In this document: one piece after another, positions 42,726 through 51,375 of the stretch
How the letters are laid out: each line of letters starts with the position of its first letter
Numbering within the stretch: position 1 is the first letter of the stretch
Assembly (NCBI GenBank): GCA_024401275.1
Contig: JAKSLJ010000007.1
Coordinates: 1-64,000, forward strand
Length of the DNA: 64,000 nt
Source of the DNA: Bacteroidaceae bacterium
Lineage (GTDB): Bacteria; Bacteroidota; Bacteroidia; Bacteroidales; Bacteroidaceae
Reading direction: 5' to 3'
Position numbers and translations under genes: made by a program
The notes under the pieces: model-generated
Database searches by the model: none
What the model saw: the letters and a program-made list of their open reading frames with translations, nothing else
What the model was told of the DNA's origin: nothing

Positions 42726-43213
42726 TTTCTTATATTTGGTTTAGTTTTTATTTTTTTGTTAGCTGCTTTAGTAAGCTTAGTTTTGCAAGAAGTACAGATG
42801 CCGTCAATTGTGAGAGTAAAATTGTCGCGTGTGAAGCGTTTCAACTTTATTGCATCAACCATCTTTTCAATTTTCTTGTTATCGAGATAAGTCGTTTTCC
42901 CACATATTCTACATACTTGCAGACAGGAATTCTTTGTTAACGATATGTCGTAATATGAACGAGAATTCAGTCGTGTGCATCGAAGAAAATCTTGTTCTAC
43001 GAAGAGTCGCAATGCGCTATAGATTGTGGTGTGACTAATTATCAAATCAGAATTATTGCGAATGTAATCGTCAATATCTTCAAATGTAAAACGCGACTCT
43101 ATAGCATAAGCGGCTCTCAGAACTTCTTCGCGTTCTGGAGTATTTCGCCTTTTGCTTGAAGAAATGTATTCGCGTAGGCGACTCAACGCTATGTTTATAT
43201 TGTCGGTTTTCAT
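42722..43213 (-). CDS. Fur-family transcriptional regulator
   Basis: The 163-residue protein has a winged-helix DNA-binding N-terminal domain (RRNTPEREEVLRAAYAI and ISHTTIYSALRLFVEQ as recognition helix region) and a C-terminal dimerisation/metal domain with two CxxC pairs (CRICG near residue 101, CTSCK near residue 145). Fur relatives sense iron, zinc, manganese or peroxide; which one cannot be read from the sequence. The C-terminal end is lysine-rich. It is placed 2 bases after the alkylation-repair gene and overlaps purA by 4 bases, an arrangement that may be conserved in Bacteroidales. Confidence 0.9.
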   Translation of the reverse strand: MKTDNINIALSRLREYISSSKRRNTPEREEVLRAAYAIESRFTFEDIDDYIRNNSDLIISHTTIYSALRLFVEQDFLRCTRLNSRSYYDISLTKNSCLQVCRICGKTTYLDNKKIEKMVDAIKLKRFTRDNFTLTIDGICTSCKTKLTKAANKKIKTKPNIRK

Positions 43214-43215
43214 TA

Positions 43216-43791
43216 TTAAAGTTTAGAGAGGGCGCTTTCTACTATCTGTTCATGTTCAGGCGATAGAGTTGCTAGCTTGTTCAAACAGTTAATTGAAGCA
43301 TGTGAACGAGTTGCTATAGCTTGGTCTATCAATTCTTGCATATCGCGGACAGAAGGTTGCTTGCCTTGACCGAAAAGTCCAGAAAGCGTATTGTATCCAC
43401 AAGTCTGGTATATTTCGCTTTTGTTCGCTATCCATTGGAAAGCAAGAGACGCTGCATCCGCTGTATATTGAACAAGGTAGAATGCAAGATACATAGCGAT
43501 TTCGTTCGTTGGTGTCTGTTCCATCCAAAGTTGGGCGAAGTCACTATCAAATTCTTCTACAGGCATAAGCATTGTAGCAAGAATCTTGCACTCGCGAGAA
43601 TTGCTTTTCCAAAGTTCAACGGCGAGTTCGCGTTGCTTTTCGTATTTGGAGGCTATAGTTTTTAGATCGCTTATCTTGATGCCCCAGTTCACCCGGTATT
43701 CTACGCCCTTTTCCTTCATTGATGATGAGGCTACTCCGTCCATATAAAGGCGGAATTGGCGTTTTATCTCGTTTGTTTGATCTGTTATCAT
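43216..43791 (-). CDS. AlkD-like DNA alkylation repair protein
   Basis: The 191-residue protein resembles the HEAT-like-repeat DNA glycosylase family (AlkC/AlkD). Such proteins remove alkylated bases by wrapping DNA in a curved helical stack. GVEYRVNWGIKISDLKTIASKY near residue 28 and ELWKSNSRECKILATMLM near residue 62 fit the family's first repeats. It is slightly shorter than AlkD (about 230 residues), so activity is not assured. It is 2 bases before fur. Confidence 0.78.
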   Translation of the reverse strand: MITDQTNEIKRQFRLYMDGVASSSMKEKGVEYRVNWGIKISDLKTIASKYEKQRELAVELWKSNSRECKILATMLMPVEEFDSDFAQLWMEQTPTNEIAMYLAFYLVQYTADAASLAFQWIANKSEIYQTCGYNTLSGLFGQGKQPSVRDMQELIDQAIATRSHASINCLNKLATLSPEHEQIVESALSKL

Positions 43792-43864
43792 TATTCATTT
43801 TGTATGCTTGCCACCATAATCGGTAGCTATTTATTAATAGGTAATTTCGCTGTTTTCAAACTAT

Positions 43865-45769
43865 TTAAGCTTCTTTGAGAGCGCTACTATAGCGAAGCAT
43901 CTGGTTGGAGTATGTTTCTGTATAGTCCGGAACTACATCCGTTATATTGCCTTCTGTGTCCTTTACGATGTGGAGAACAGGATTAATGAAGCCTTTATAT
44001 GGTGCGATGTTGAGTTTCTCATAGCGTGTGAGAATTTCCTTGTGAAGATCTTGGTTTATCTTCACTGCGTATTTCTCAATGAGAGCCTTTGCTGCTTCGT
44101 AGTCGCCTTCGCTCTTTATGCGCTGGATTTCTGCAAGCTGATAGGCAAAGATGGAGCGAAGAGCATGGAAATCATTGACTCGAAGGTAGGTCTTGCCGTC
44201 TTGTATATAGAGGGTAATTGCCGAAACGGACGCTTCGGAACCGGTTACTTCTTTTGCCAAATCAAGAGCCCACCAAGCAATGAGAGCACGGTTTCGCATG
44301 TGGTCTTCCTCTATGTAGTTGCCGAGCTTTATGCGGACAGTCTGTGTGAGCAATCCGTTGAGGAGGTAGGTGTAATACATTGACTTGTATGCGTCCATGT
44401 CAGGAAGGAGACCAAGTTCTACCATCTTCTTGTCAGCGCAATAGTAAAGACCAAACAAATCAGCGCGAGCTTCTTCTATCGTAGAGAAATAGTTCTTTAG
44501 AGCATCTGTGGCAACTCCAGGCAGAAGTTGACCGCTACCATGACCGAGACACTCGTGAAGATCAGTGTGAAGCGAGTCGCATTGGTCTGCATATTTGTCG
44601 ATAAGAGCAATCATTTCCTCATCGCAAGTAAACTCACGCTTCATCGGACTTCCCTTTGCGGCTTCGTTATAAGCAGCGATGATATTGCTTATTGTGATGC
44701 TCTTGCTTCCATATTGTTCGCGAATCCAATCGGCATTAGGAAGATTTATGCCAATCGCAGTTGATGGATACTCGTCGCCTCCAAGCATAGCTGCACATAT
44801 GACACGGGCAGAAACGCCCTTAACCTCCTTCTTCTTAAAGTTTGAATCAATAGGAGAATTATCTTCAAACCATTGAGCATTCTCTGCGATAAGGCGAGTC
44901 TTCTTCGTTGCCTCATGGTCAACATATTCAACTAATCCTTCCCATGAACCTTTATATCCGAGTGGATCGCCATATACTTCAATGAAGCCATTGATAAAAT
45001 CAATCTCACCGTCCTTCTCTGTAACCCAAAGTTTGCTGTATTCGTCAAAGGTCTTTAGATCGCCGTTTTGATAGTATGATACGAGCAAGTCAATGAGTTT
45101 CTTCTGCTTCTCATTTTCAGCGTATTGGCGAGCGTCAGTGAGATGCTTACAAATCTTCGCAAGTTCTTTTGAATATTTGCCGTTGATAACGCGCCAGATC
45201 TGCTCACCATCAGAAGTGAGTGTTGAATTCAAACCAAATGACGGCATTTCTTCACCACTGAATTCAGACTTCATTTTTCCATAGAAAGCCTCAACTTCTG
45301 TTTGAGAAACATTCTGATAATAGTTACAAGCTGAAGTCTTGATGAGGTCTTCGCCTTCTGCTTTGTTCACGCGCTTTGGGAGAAGGGTAGGGGTGAAGAT
45401 GATATCAAGGAGAGGGGCAGCATCGGAAACATCTCCAAGTTGACTTTCAATCCATTCGCGAGAGAAATCTGGATTGAACTTTTCGCATCCGTAATGGTGA
45501 TGTATTCCATTGCTGAACCAAACGCGCTTAAGATAAATCTCAAAGTTCTTGAAATTATCGTCGTTTCTATCTCCTTGATAGTTTGTGTAAACTTCTTCAA
45601 GAAGATTGCGGATGGCAAGATTGTATTCACAGTTTTGGTCGAAGAGAATATCTCGACCAGCAACTGTAGCCTGTGAAAGGTGGTATATGTATAGCTTCTG
45701 TTTTAGCGAAAGGTTCTCAAAGCCTTTCAACTTATATCGAAGCATTTGTATGTCAGCGAATTTATCCAT
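43865..45769 (-). CDS. Dipeptidyl peptidase III (M49), apparently without signal peptide
   Basis: The 634-residue metallopeptidase removes dipeptides from the N-terminus of oligopeptides. The zinc motif HECLGH is at residues 405-410, and the second motif EEARAD lies near residue 432. Bacteroides relatives are about 675 residues with an exported N-terminus; here the start MDKFADIQMLRYKL begins directly at the conserved domain and overlaps the upstream gene by 8 bases, so a cytosolic enzyme is inferred. Length and motifs otherwise agree with the bacterial form. Confidence 0.92.
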   Translation of the reverse strand: MDKFADIQMLRYKLKGFENLSLKQKLYIYHLSQATVAGRDILFDQNCEYNLAIRNLLEEVYTNYQGDRNDDNFKNFEIYLKRVWFSNGIHHHYGCEKFNPDFSREWIESQLGDVSDAAPLLDIIFTPTLLPKRVNKAEGEDLIKTSACNYYQNVSQTEVEAFYGKMKSEFSGEEMPSFGLNSTLTSDGEQIWRVINGKYSKELAKICKHLTDARQYAENEKQKKLIDLLVSYYQNGDLKTFDEYSKLWVTEKDGEIDFINGFIEVYGDPLGYKGSWEGLVEYVDHEATKKTRLIAENAQWFEDNSPIDSNFKKKEVKGVSARVICAAMLGGDEYPSTAIGINLPNADWIREQYGSKSITISNIIAAYNEAAKGSPMKREFTCDEEMIALIDKYADQCDSLHTDLHECLGHGSGQLLPGVATDALKNYFSTIEEARADLFGLYYCADKKMVELGLLPDMDAYKSMYYTYLLNGLLTQTVRIKLGNYIEEDHMRNRALIAWWALDLAKEVTGSEASVSAITLYIQDGKTYLRVNDFHALRSIFAYQLAEIQRIKSEGDYEAAKALIEKYAVKINQDLHKEILTRYEKLNIAPYKGFINPVLHIVKDTEGNITDVVPDYTETYSNQMLRYSSALKEA

Positions 45770-46928
45770 TCTTCAGGATTTTGCTTATTTCGTCAAATTC
45801 TTTTCCTTTGTTAAGGTTCAAGTATATGGTGTAGAGCGGAGAGCCCCATTTGTCTTTTCTGTTTGGTTCTCGTTTCCTGTATTCCTCGAAGTAAGGCAGA
45901 GCTGCTTTATAGTAAGCTTGCATCTGTTGTTTGGCAGTCTTGTTTTTCATTGCCTTTTTCTGAAGACCTTCCGCGAGGTAAACATTAGCTATGCCTGCTA
46001 TGTAGTAGCAATCAGCTATTTCCTTTGATATTGCGATTGTGGAATCCGCAGCCTCTATGCAATCTTCATAGCGCTCCATGTTAAGCAAGATGCTTGCCTT
46101 TGTGTAGCGATAGATTTGATTGTTCGGACACTTGCTTATTGCTCTGTCTGCAATTTCTAGGCTTTTCTCAACTTTCCGCTCATTCATGTTGTAGCTGATG
46201 ATGCGCGTAAAGAAGTATTCCACGCAAGGGAAATCCTCAAATCCAGTCTCAAGAGTCTTCACGTAATCGCTATATGTAGAGTCGCTCTTTTGGTATGTTT
46301 CTGCCAGATACTTCAGCGTAACACTCTTGCCGGGAATGAAGCTTAGCGCCTGTTCCTTATGCTTGACAATCTTTGCAAAATCATTCAATCGATAGCCACA
46401 GCTGAGAGCGCGATAAGCAGCAGAATTCAAATTCCTCTGCTCTGGAATGTAATTGGCAAAGATCGGATGATTCCGACTTTCAATGTATGTGTCGAGCAGT
46501 TCGTAAGCATCAGCATATTTCTCTTTTCTTAAGAGATAAATGCCTCCCGCGTAGAGGTTTGGTAAGTATTTCTGTAGGAACGGTTCGTAGTTTTTGCGTT
46601 CAAGCGGAATGATGCTGTCCGTACGATAAGCATGGTTGAATGCGCGTTGCAGAGTCTTGAAGAATGCTACGGAATCAACATTCTGCTTAAGGTAAATCTT
46701 CTCATTCAATTGCTCATACTGCTTTTGTATAGAGGAGTTGAGAATTCTGTATATCTTTTCATTGTGCTTATTGTCAGGATTGTCAAGTAGTTTCAGCATA
46801 CTTTTCTCTGCTGCCTCCAGGTTCTTCCCGCTTTTCACTTGGTCGCGGGCTGTAGCTATTTCCTTTTTTTGTGCAAAGGAGAAGCTTGCGAGGATGGAGA
46901 ATAGTATTGTCAGATAAAGTCTTGTCAT
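45762..46928 (-). CDS. Exported tetratricopeptide-repeat protein
   Basis: The 388-residue protein has a signal peptide (MTRLYLTILFSILASFSFAQ) and is helical through the rest, with TPR-like units, most clearly around residues 255-345 (AISKCPNNQIYRYTKASILL, AIADCYYIAGIANVYLAEGL-like). Its last quarter ends in a proline- and basic-rich segment (RKREPNRKDKWGSP). TPR proteins hold protein complexes together; no partner is evident except that it is translationally coupled to the DPP III gene downstream. Confidence 0.78.
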   Translation of the reverse strand: MTRLYLTILFSILASFSFAQKKEIATARDQVKSGKNLEAAEKSMLKLLDNPDNKHNEKIYRILNSSIQKQYEQLNEKIYLKQNVDSVAFFKTLQRAFNHAYRTDSIIPLERKNYEPFLQKYLPNLYAGGIYLLRKEKYADAYELLDTYIESRNHPIFANYIPEQRNLNSAAYRALSCGYRLNDFAKIVKHKEQALSFIPGKSVTLKYLAETYQKSDSTYSDYVKTLETGFEDFPCVEYFFTRIISYNMNERKVEKSLEIADRAISKCPNNQIYRYTKASILLNMERYEDCIEAADSTIAISKEIADCYYIAGIANVYLAEGLQKKAMKNKTAKQQMQAYYKAALPYFEEYRKREPNRKDKWGSPLYTIYLNLNKGKEFDEISKILKNG

Positions 46929-46977
46929 TTCTTGTGTTGTTGTTTTTATGTTGAATCGTTCTGTTGATCCTTACTTC

Positions 46978-47574
46978 TCAGAACCTGTCTTCCGGAGCTG
47001 TTGCCAAGTCGTCATGGAGAATTTCCTGACAAACCTTCTCAAGGAAATGCGTCTTGGCTTCTGCTCGTTTCGCATAGTCGCAAGAATATTCCCATTCCTT
47101 GTCCACAATCAGACGATGTCCTTCTGTCGCAAGGACCTTTTTTGAGTCAAGGTAATATGTTATCTTGTCATCCACCTTGTAGCCTTGCAATATCAGTTCT
47201 CGTTTCTGTGCGAGGAAGTCTTCCTCATTTGTATATTGCACGTCATATTTTACGGCACCTCTGATCTTCACATAGAAGCCTGCACCCTTGGAAGCGCTCG
47301 TGGCAGAAATGCCGTTCAGCAGTCGTTCCTGGAGTTTCTTGTCTAGTTCGGAGGCAGCCTTGAGTGCCATGTCGCGGTTGTGCACTTTAGAACCTTCAGG
47401 CAGGAAAGATTTGTTCTCCCAATGGTTCAATCCTATATAGATGCTATAGAATTCGTCACCATCGATACTGAACTGCGCAGCGGCATAGCCGTCAGGCAGA
47501 AGGAAGTATTTTGTAGGAGTAGGGCGCGGACCAGTTGGCGCCACAAGTTCTTTGAGTTCTTTGAATAAGCCCAT
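46978..47574 (-). CDS. Uncharacterised soluble protein
   Basis: The 198-residue protein has no signal peptide or membrane segment. It starts MGLFKELKELVAPTGPRPTP and is mixed alpha/beta by composition; the segment FLLPDGYAAAQFSIDGDEFYSIYIGL near residue 25 looks like a beta sheet. No family recognised. It heads a long leftward run with a good promoter (47610-47641) and is 49 bases before the TPR gene. Confidence 0.65.
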   Translation of the reverse strand: MGLFKELKELVAPTGPRPTPTKYFLLPDGYAAAQFSIDGDEFYSIYIGLNHWENKSFLPEGSKVHNRDMALKAASELDKKLQERLLNGISATSASKGAGFYVKIRGAVKYDVQYTNEEDFLAQKRELILQGYKVDDKITYYLDSKKVLATEGHRLIVDKEWEYSCDYAKRAEAKTHFLEKVCQEILHDDLATAPEDRF

Positions 47575-47609
47575 GATTCAGTTGTATGTTTTTGTACACT
47601 ATTTTGCTG

Positions 47610-47641
47610 CAAATATATAAAATATTTGGCAAACAAGCAAA
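47610..47641 (-). promoter_or_regulatory. Promoter of the run from 47574 to hisS
   Basis: On the minus strand: TTTG (complement of 47638-47641), a spacer of 20 bases, TATATTTG (complement of 47610-47617). The downstream genes have gaps of at most 81 bases and several overlaps, so this promoter may serve seven genes. Confidence 0.65.
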
Positions 47642-47699
47642 AGAAAGCCTTTTTTATGACTTTCTCTTTCTCATATATCATTTTTTACACACAAATATT

Positions 47700-47730
47700 T
47701 TTGCGATTACTTGCTATTTGTCTATTTTTG
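47700..47730 (+). promoter_or_regulatory. Promoter of the His-rich GTPase gene
   Basis: TTTG at 47700-47703, a spacer of 19 bases, TATTTTTG at 47723-47730. The ATG at 47768 lies about 30 bases behind the predicted start site, which excludes the earlier in-frame start at 47711. Confidence 0.65.
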
Positions 47731-47767
47731 CAAACGAAATAAAGAAAAACAGAACGTAGAAATCATT

Positions 47768-49117
47768 ATGAACAAAACACCCGTACTGCTGCTTACAGGC
47801 TATCTTGGCAGTGGAAAGACAACTCTCGTAAACCATATTCTCGCTAATAAGCAAAACATAAAGTTTGCCGTTATTGTCAATGATATCGGCGAAGTTAATA
47901 TCGACGCAACACTCATTCAGAAGGGTGGGGTAGTAAACCAACAGGACGACAGCCTTGTAGCCTTGCAGAACGGTTGTATCTGTTGCTCGCTAAAGATGGA
48001 CTTGGTGCAGCAGATAAACGACATCATCGCTGAAGATCGTTTCGACTACATTGTTATTGAAGCAAGTGGCATTTGCGAGCCGGCACCTATCGCACAAACC
48101 ATCTGCTCAATTCCTTCCATCAACATGCAGGCTTTGGCTCAGCGTGGCATGCGTCCAGACCCTACAATGCCGCAGCCGGTGCTCGACTCCATTGTTACCG
48201 TTGTCGATGTTCTTCGCATGAAGGACGAGTTCGATTCTGGAAAATCACTTCAGAATGCAAACTTGAAGGAAGACGATATAGAAAACCTCGTCATTGAGCA
48301 GATAGAGTTCTGTAACATCGTGATACTCAATAAGGTGTCAGAGGTGTCGCCTGAAGACCTTGCTCATGTGAAGAGTATTATTAAGGCTCTTCAGCCAACT
48401 GCTGAGATTATCGAGACCGACTATGTAAATGTGGACCTCGACAAGATTATCTATACCAATATGTTCAACTTTGAGAAGGTTGCTACTTCGGCTACTTGGG
48501 TTAAGGAAATTGAGGCAGAACACGACGAGTACGAACATCACGAGCACCATCATCATGATCACGACGATCATCATGAGCATTGTGATCACGAACATGAAGA
48601 ACATGAGCACCACCATGATCATTGCGAACATGAACATGAGCACCATCACCACCATCACGATCATGAAGACGATGGCTTAGATCATTCACATTGCGATCAT
48701 GAGCATGGACATTGCTGCCATCACCATCATGGAGAAGGCCATAATCATGGCGATGAATACGGCATTGGCACTTATGTCTATTACCGCCGTCGTCCGTTTG
48801 ACCTTCGTCGTTTTGATGATTTCGTGTCTTTCAAGATGAAGGGAATCATCCGTACAAAGGGCGTTTGCTGGTTCAAGGACGAAAACGATATGTCTTTCCT
48901 CTTCGAGCAAGCCGGTTCGCAGAAAGTTCTTCGTGAGGCTGGACAATGGTTTGCCACTATGCCGGAAGATGAACTCCAAGAGATGATGGAACGCGAAGAA
49001 CAGCTGCGCAAGGACTGGGACGAAGAGGTTGGCGACCGCATGCAGAAGATAGTCTTCATTGGTCAGCATATGGACAAGGAGCAGATAGCAAAAGACCTTG
49101 ACGAATGCCTTTTATAA
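47768..49117 (+). CDS. G3E-family (CobW/ZNG) metallochaperone GTPase with His-rich linker
   Basis: The 449-residue protein has the GTP-binding P-loop GYLGSGKTTL at residues 11-20 and the metal-binding CICC motif at 70-73. A putative Walker B region lies in the YIVIEASGICEP segment near 98. A CobW_C domain fills residues from about 335. Between the two domains, residues about 250-328 are mostly His with Asp, Glu and a few Cys. Such proteins deliver zinc, cobalt or nickel to client enzymes using GTP. The metal and client are unknown. It sits between a divergent promoter and tRNA-Leu. Confidence 0.9.
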   Translation: MNKTPVLLLTGYLGSGKTTLVNHILANKQNIKFAVIVNDIGEVNIDATLIQKGGVVNQQDDSLVALQNGCICCSLKMDLVQQINDIIAEDRFDYIVIEASGICEPAPIAQTICSIPSINMQALAQRGMRPDPTMPQPVLDSIVTVVDVLRMKDEFDSGKSLQNANLKEDDIENLVIEQIEFCNIVILNKVSEVSPEDLAHVKSIIKALQPTAEIIETDYVNVDLDKIIYTNMFNFEKVATSATWVKEIEAEHDEYEHHEHHHHDHDDHHEHCDHEHEEHEHHHDHCEHEHEHHHHHHDHEDDGLDHSHCDHEHGHCCHHHHGEGHNHGDEYGIGTYVYYRRRPFDLRRFDDFVSFKMKGIIRTKGVCWFKDENDMSFLFEQAGSQKVLREAGQWFATMPEDELQEMMEREEQLRKDWDEEVGDRMQKIVFIGQHMDKEQIAKDLDECLL

Positions 49118-49213
49118 CAAAACTTCAGCCACAATCAGGCTTACTGACATATCATTAATCAACTCTAGGTGCAGTTAATAGCCGTTACCGTTCCAGAAGC
49201 TAAACTTTTTTTA

Positions 49214-49221
49214 TAACTTTG
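49214..49221 (+). promoter_or_regulatory. -7 box of tRNA-Leu
   Basis: TAACTTTG, 33 bases before the tRNA. The -33 region is a T run without a clean TTTG. Confidence 0.5.
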
Positions 49222-49254
49222 CAGCCGCTAAAGTGATAGATAGCATCGCTTTTT

Positions 49255-49336
49255 GCGCCTGTGGCGGAATTGGCAGACGCGCTAGACTTAGGATCTAGTA
49301 TCTAACGATGTGCAGGTTCGACCCCTGTCAGGCGCA
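49255..49336 (+). tRNA. tRNA-Leu(UAG)
   Basis: An 82-base cloverleaf. Acceptor stem GCGCCTG/CAGGCGC with discriminator A, D-arm with GGCAGACGC, anticodon stem CTAGA/TCTAG around the loop CTTAGGA (anticodon UAG, reading CUA/CUN leucine codons), a long variable arm as in type II tRNAs, and GTTCGAC in the T-loop. The 3' CCA is not encoded. The size and variable arm agree with leucine identity. Confidence 0.95.
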
Positions 49337-49345
49337 CATTTTTAG

Positions 49346-49385
49346 ATTCCAGCCTTCTGATATAAGATGGCTGGGATTTTTCTTT
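49346..49385 (+). terminator. Terminator after tRNA-Leu
   Basis: CCAGCC at 49349-49354 pairs with GGCTGG at 49369-49374 (with extra pairs inside), followed by GATTTTTCTTT. Confidence 0.75.
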
Positions 49386-49427
49386 GCTAATATCCCCGAA
49401 AGTTCCCCGAAACAATAGCTGCTAGCC

Positions 49428-49505
49428 TCATTTTTTTCCTCTCTTGTAGGAATACTCTTCCATGCCCGGAAACTCCACTTCGAGGTGTTGCTTCACCAAT
49501 ACCAT
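49428..49505 (-). other. Short reading-frame remnant beside tRNA-Leu
   Basis: A 25-codon frame (MVLVKQHLEVEFPGMEEYSY...) ends at 49428 with a stop codon directly upstream of its ATG. The peptide reads like the C-terminal end of a larger protein rather than a complete gene. Its position behind a tRNA gene would suit the leftover of an integrated element, but no integrase motif or att repeat can be shown. Confidence 0.2.
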
Positions 49506-49522
49506 GGTTCAGATTCGCATTT

Positions 49523-50719
49523 TTATATCTTCAACATTATCTTTACCTTGCCGAGTAGGTATGTTAGTGCAACGCATATGAATGCGAATGCAAGACACTT
49601 GCCAAGACCAATGGGATAATGAAGGAGGAAATCCGGATATTCAAATCCAGTCACGCCAAAGATTCCGTATAGAAGGTAAGGCATCATGTAGCATGTCAAT
49701 GTGGCAGTGCCGGCTGGTCTTATCACTTTGAACCAACCATCCCAGTGTCTTTCGCATAATATGCTCATTGCCAGATAGAGCAATACGGCAAGCGACATGA
49801 TGGCAAGAATCCATGATGGTGTGGCAATGTTCTTTGAGATGATGTAGAATTCGTGAGCTATCATGAATGCTATAAACAATGCAATTGACATTCCTGCAAG
49901 AACCAAAGACTCTTTCTTGCCCGTTTTGCCAACGAAAGGACGAGTGAATACAGCCGTAACAACACCTCCCATGCCTAAGGCACAGAGTCCGCAGTTGTCC
50001 ATGTGAAGAATACCGAGCACTGTACGCAGAAAATCCGTACCGCCTATGGTGAGCAGTACCTGTTCATTGTGGGCAGGATTCATCCTGTTAAGCATGATGT
50101 TGATGACCACAAAGGCAATGAGAAAACCCACGAGAACTCCCTTCCTATCACGGAAAAGGAAATAGATCATTGCGCAAACAAGATATGTCCAACCTATCAA
50201 GCCGAGAATTCCCCACCAATGAGCCGAGAACGTATCACCTTCGCCATTGCGCGATGTTATCATCAAGAAACAGAGAGCGGCAATGCCCAGAGCCTGCAAG
50301 CCTTTGCTGATCCATGGAGAAAGGATTTTGGGGTATCGGTTCCATATTAGGAAGAAACCTGCAACCATCATAATATTATAAATGGCTCCATTGTATCCCG
50401 AAGCCTCACTGATGCCATATTCGGCATTGCAGATGAAAGCACCCATGGTAAGAAGGGCTATGGAACGACTGAGGATATGAGCGACTACATCGCGAACGCT
50501 GCTCTTTTCAAGCTTGCTGTCAATGGCGTATGGAATGGACATTCCCATTACGAATAGGAAGAGTGGAAACACAATGTCAGAAAGTCCCATCATATCCTCT
50601 GTTGTCTCTGCGTGATGCATCCAGTGCGGGATTCCTTCAACAGACCAGAACTCGTTTACCGTCACCATGAGCACCATCGTAAGTGCTCGCATTATGTCTA
50701 TCGCTTTGTTGCATTTCAT
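49523..50719 (-). CDS. DUF5009 membrane protein (acyltransferase-like)
   Basis: The 398-residue protein has about ten transmembrane segments and belongs to the DUF5009/heparan N-acetyltransferase-like group. The N-terminal RALTMVLMVTVNEFWSVEGIPHWM and FLFVMGMSIPYAI blocks are typical; His31 or His34 could be the acetyl-carrying residue. Members are thought to transfer acetyl groups to sugars across the membrane. It overlaps the SGNH-hydrolase gene by 4 bases, which suggests a shared task in glycan acetylation or deacetylation. The 49337-49522 gap holds the tRNA terminator and the reading-frame remnant. Confidence 0.82.
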   Translation of the reverse strand: MKCNKAIDIMRALTMVLMVTVNEFWSVEGIPHWMHHAETTEDMMGLSDIVFPLFLFVMGMSIPYAIDSKLEKSSVRDVVAHILSRSIALLTMGAFICNAEYGISEASGYNGAIYNIMMVAGFFLIWNRYPKILSPWISKGLQALGIAALCFLMITSRNGEGDTFSAHWWGILGLIGWTYLVCAMIYFLFRDRKGVLVGFLIAFVVINIMLNRMNPAHNEQVLLTIGGTDFLRTVLGILHMDNCGLCALGMGGVVTAVFTRPFVGKTGKKESLVLAGMSIALFIAFMIAHEFYIISKNIATPSWILAIMSLAVLLYLAMSILCERHWDGWFKVIRPAGTATLTCYMMPYLLYGIFGVTGFEYPDFLLHYPIGLGKCLAFAFICVALTYLLGKVKIMLKI

Positions 50720-51375
50720 TTGATAGCCTCCATGAGTTGATTGCAGATAGCTTGCATGCCCTTGATTGAAGGATGACCGTTCTGCTTCTCGATGTCAACG
50801 AGTTCGATGAGCTGCACGTTATAGTGCTTGCATATTTCGCGGCTCGACTCATTGATTTCCTCCTTGAGCTCAGAGTTGAGAATTGAGTAGATTTGTGCCT
50901 TAGGATAGAGCGTTTGGAGTTTGTTTAGCAGACAAGCCAATGCAGGACGGAAAGCCTTGCAATCTTCGTCTGTCCAGTCGGCATACTGATACTCGCCAAT
51001 CGGAGAGTTTGCCCAAGCATCGTTGGTGCCGCCGAACAAGAAGATGATGTCTGGATTTCCCAACATGCCAGCGCGTGCATTGAATGATGTTGCAGTCACG
51101 TCACGGTGTCCGTAGCCGGTGTTACAGATGGTTGTTCCACCCCATGAGTTGTTCTGCTCGAGTTCATAACCCATAGCCTTGATATAGAGGCTCCACCATG
51201 TCTGTGCCACTTCCGTCACATCATTGCGGTCGTTAGGGTAGAACGGAGCATAGCCCTCAGGATTAGCGCCCTGGAAAGTTGAGTACGAGTCGCCAAGAAC
51301 AGACACCTTCTTGACTTGTGCAGATGCGCTGACTGTCAATGCCATCAGCATGAGTAATGCAAAAATCTTTTTCAT
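50716..51375 (-). CDS. Secreted SGNH/GDSL-family hydrolase
   Basis: The 219-residue protein has a signal peptide (MKKIFALLMLMALTVSASAQ) and the SGNH blocks in order: block I GDSYS (catalytic Ser near residue 30), block II SWGGTT (Gly), block III GGTNDAW (Asn), and a C-terminal HPSIKG with the catalytic His. It is probably an esterase acting on O-acetylated sugars or lipids in the periplasm or outside the cell. The 4-base overlap with the DUF5009 gene implies coupled translation. Confidence 0.88.
   Translation of the reverse strand: MKKIFALLMLMALTVSASAQVKKVSVLGDSYSTFQGANPEGYAPFYPNDRNDVTEVAQTWWSLYIKAMGYELEQNNSWGGTTICNTGYGHRDVTATSFNARAGMLGNPDIIFLFGGTNDAWANSPIGEYQYADWTDEDCKAFRPALACLLNKLQTLYPKAQIYSILNSELKEEINESSREICKHYNVQLIELVDIEKQNGHPSIKGMQAICNQLMEAIK

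Noticed and set aside
48338-48689. Met/Val- or His/Asp-rich reading frames opposite and beside the histidine-rich linker
   Set aside because: They mirror the repetitive CAT/CAC codons of the GTPase linker and have no features of a real gene.
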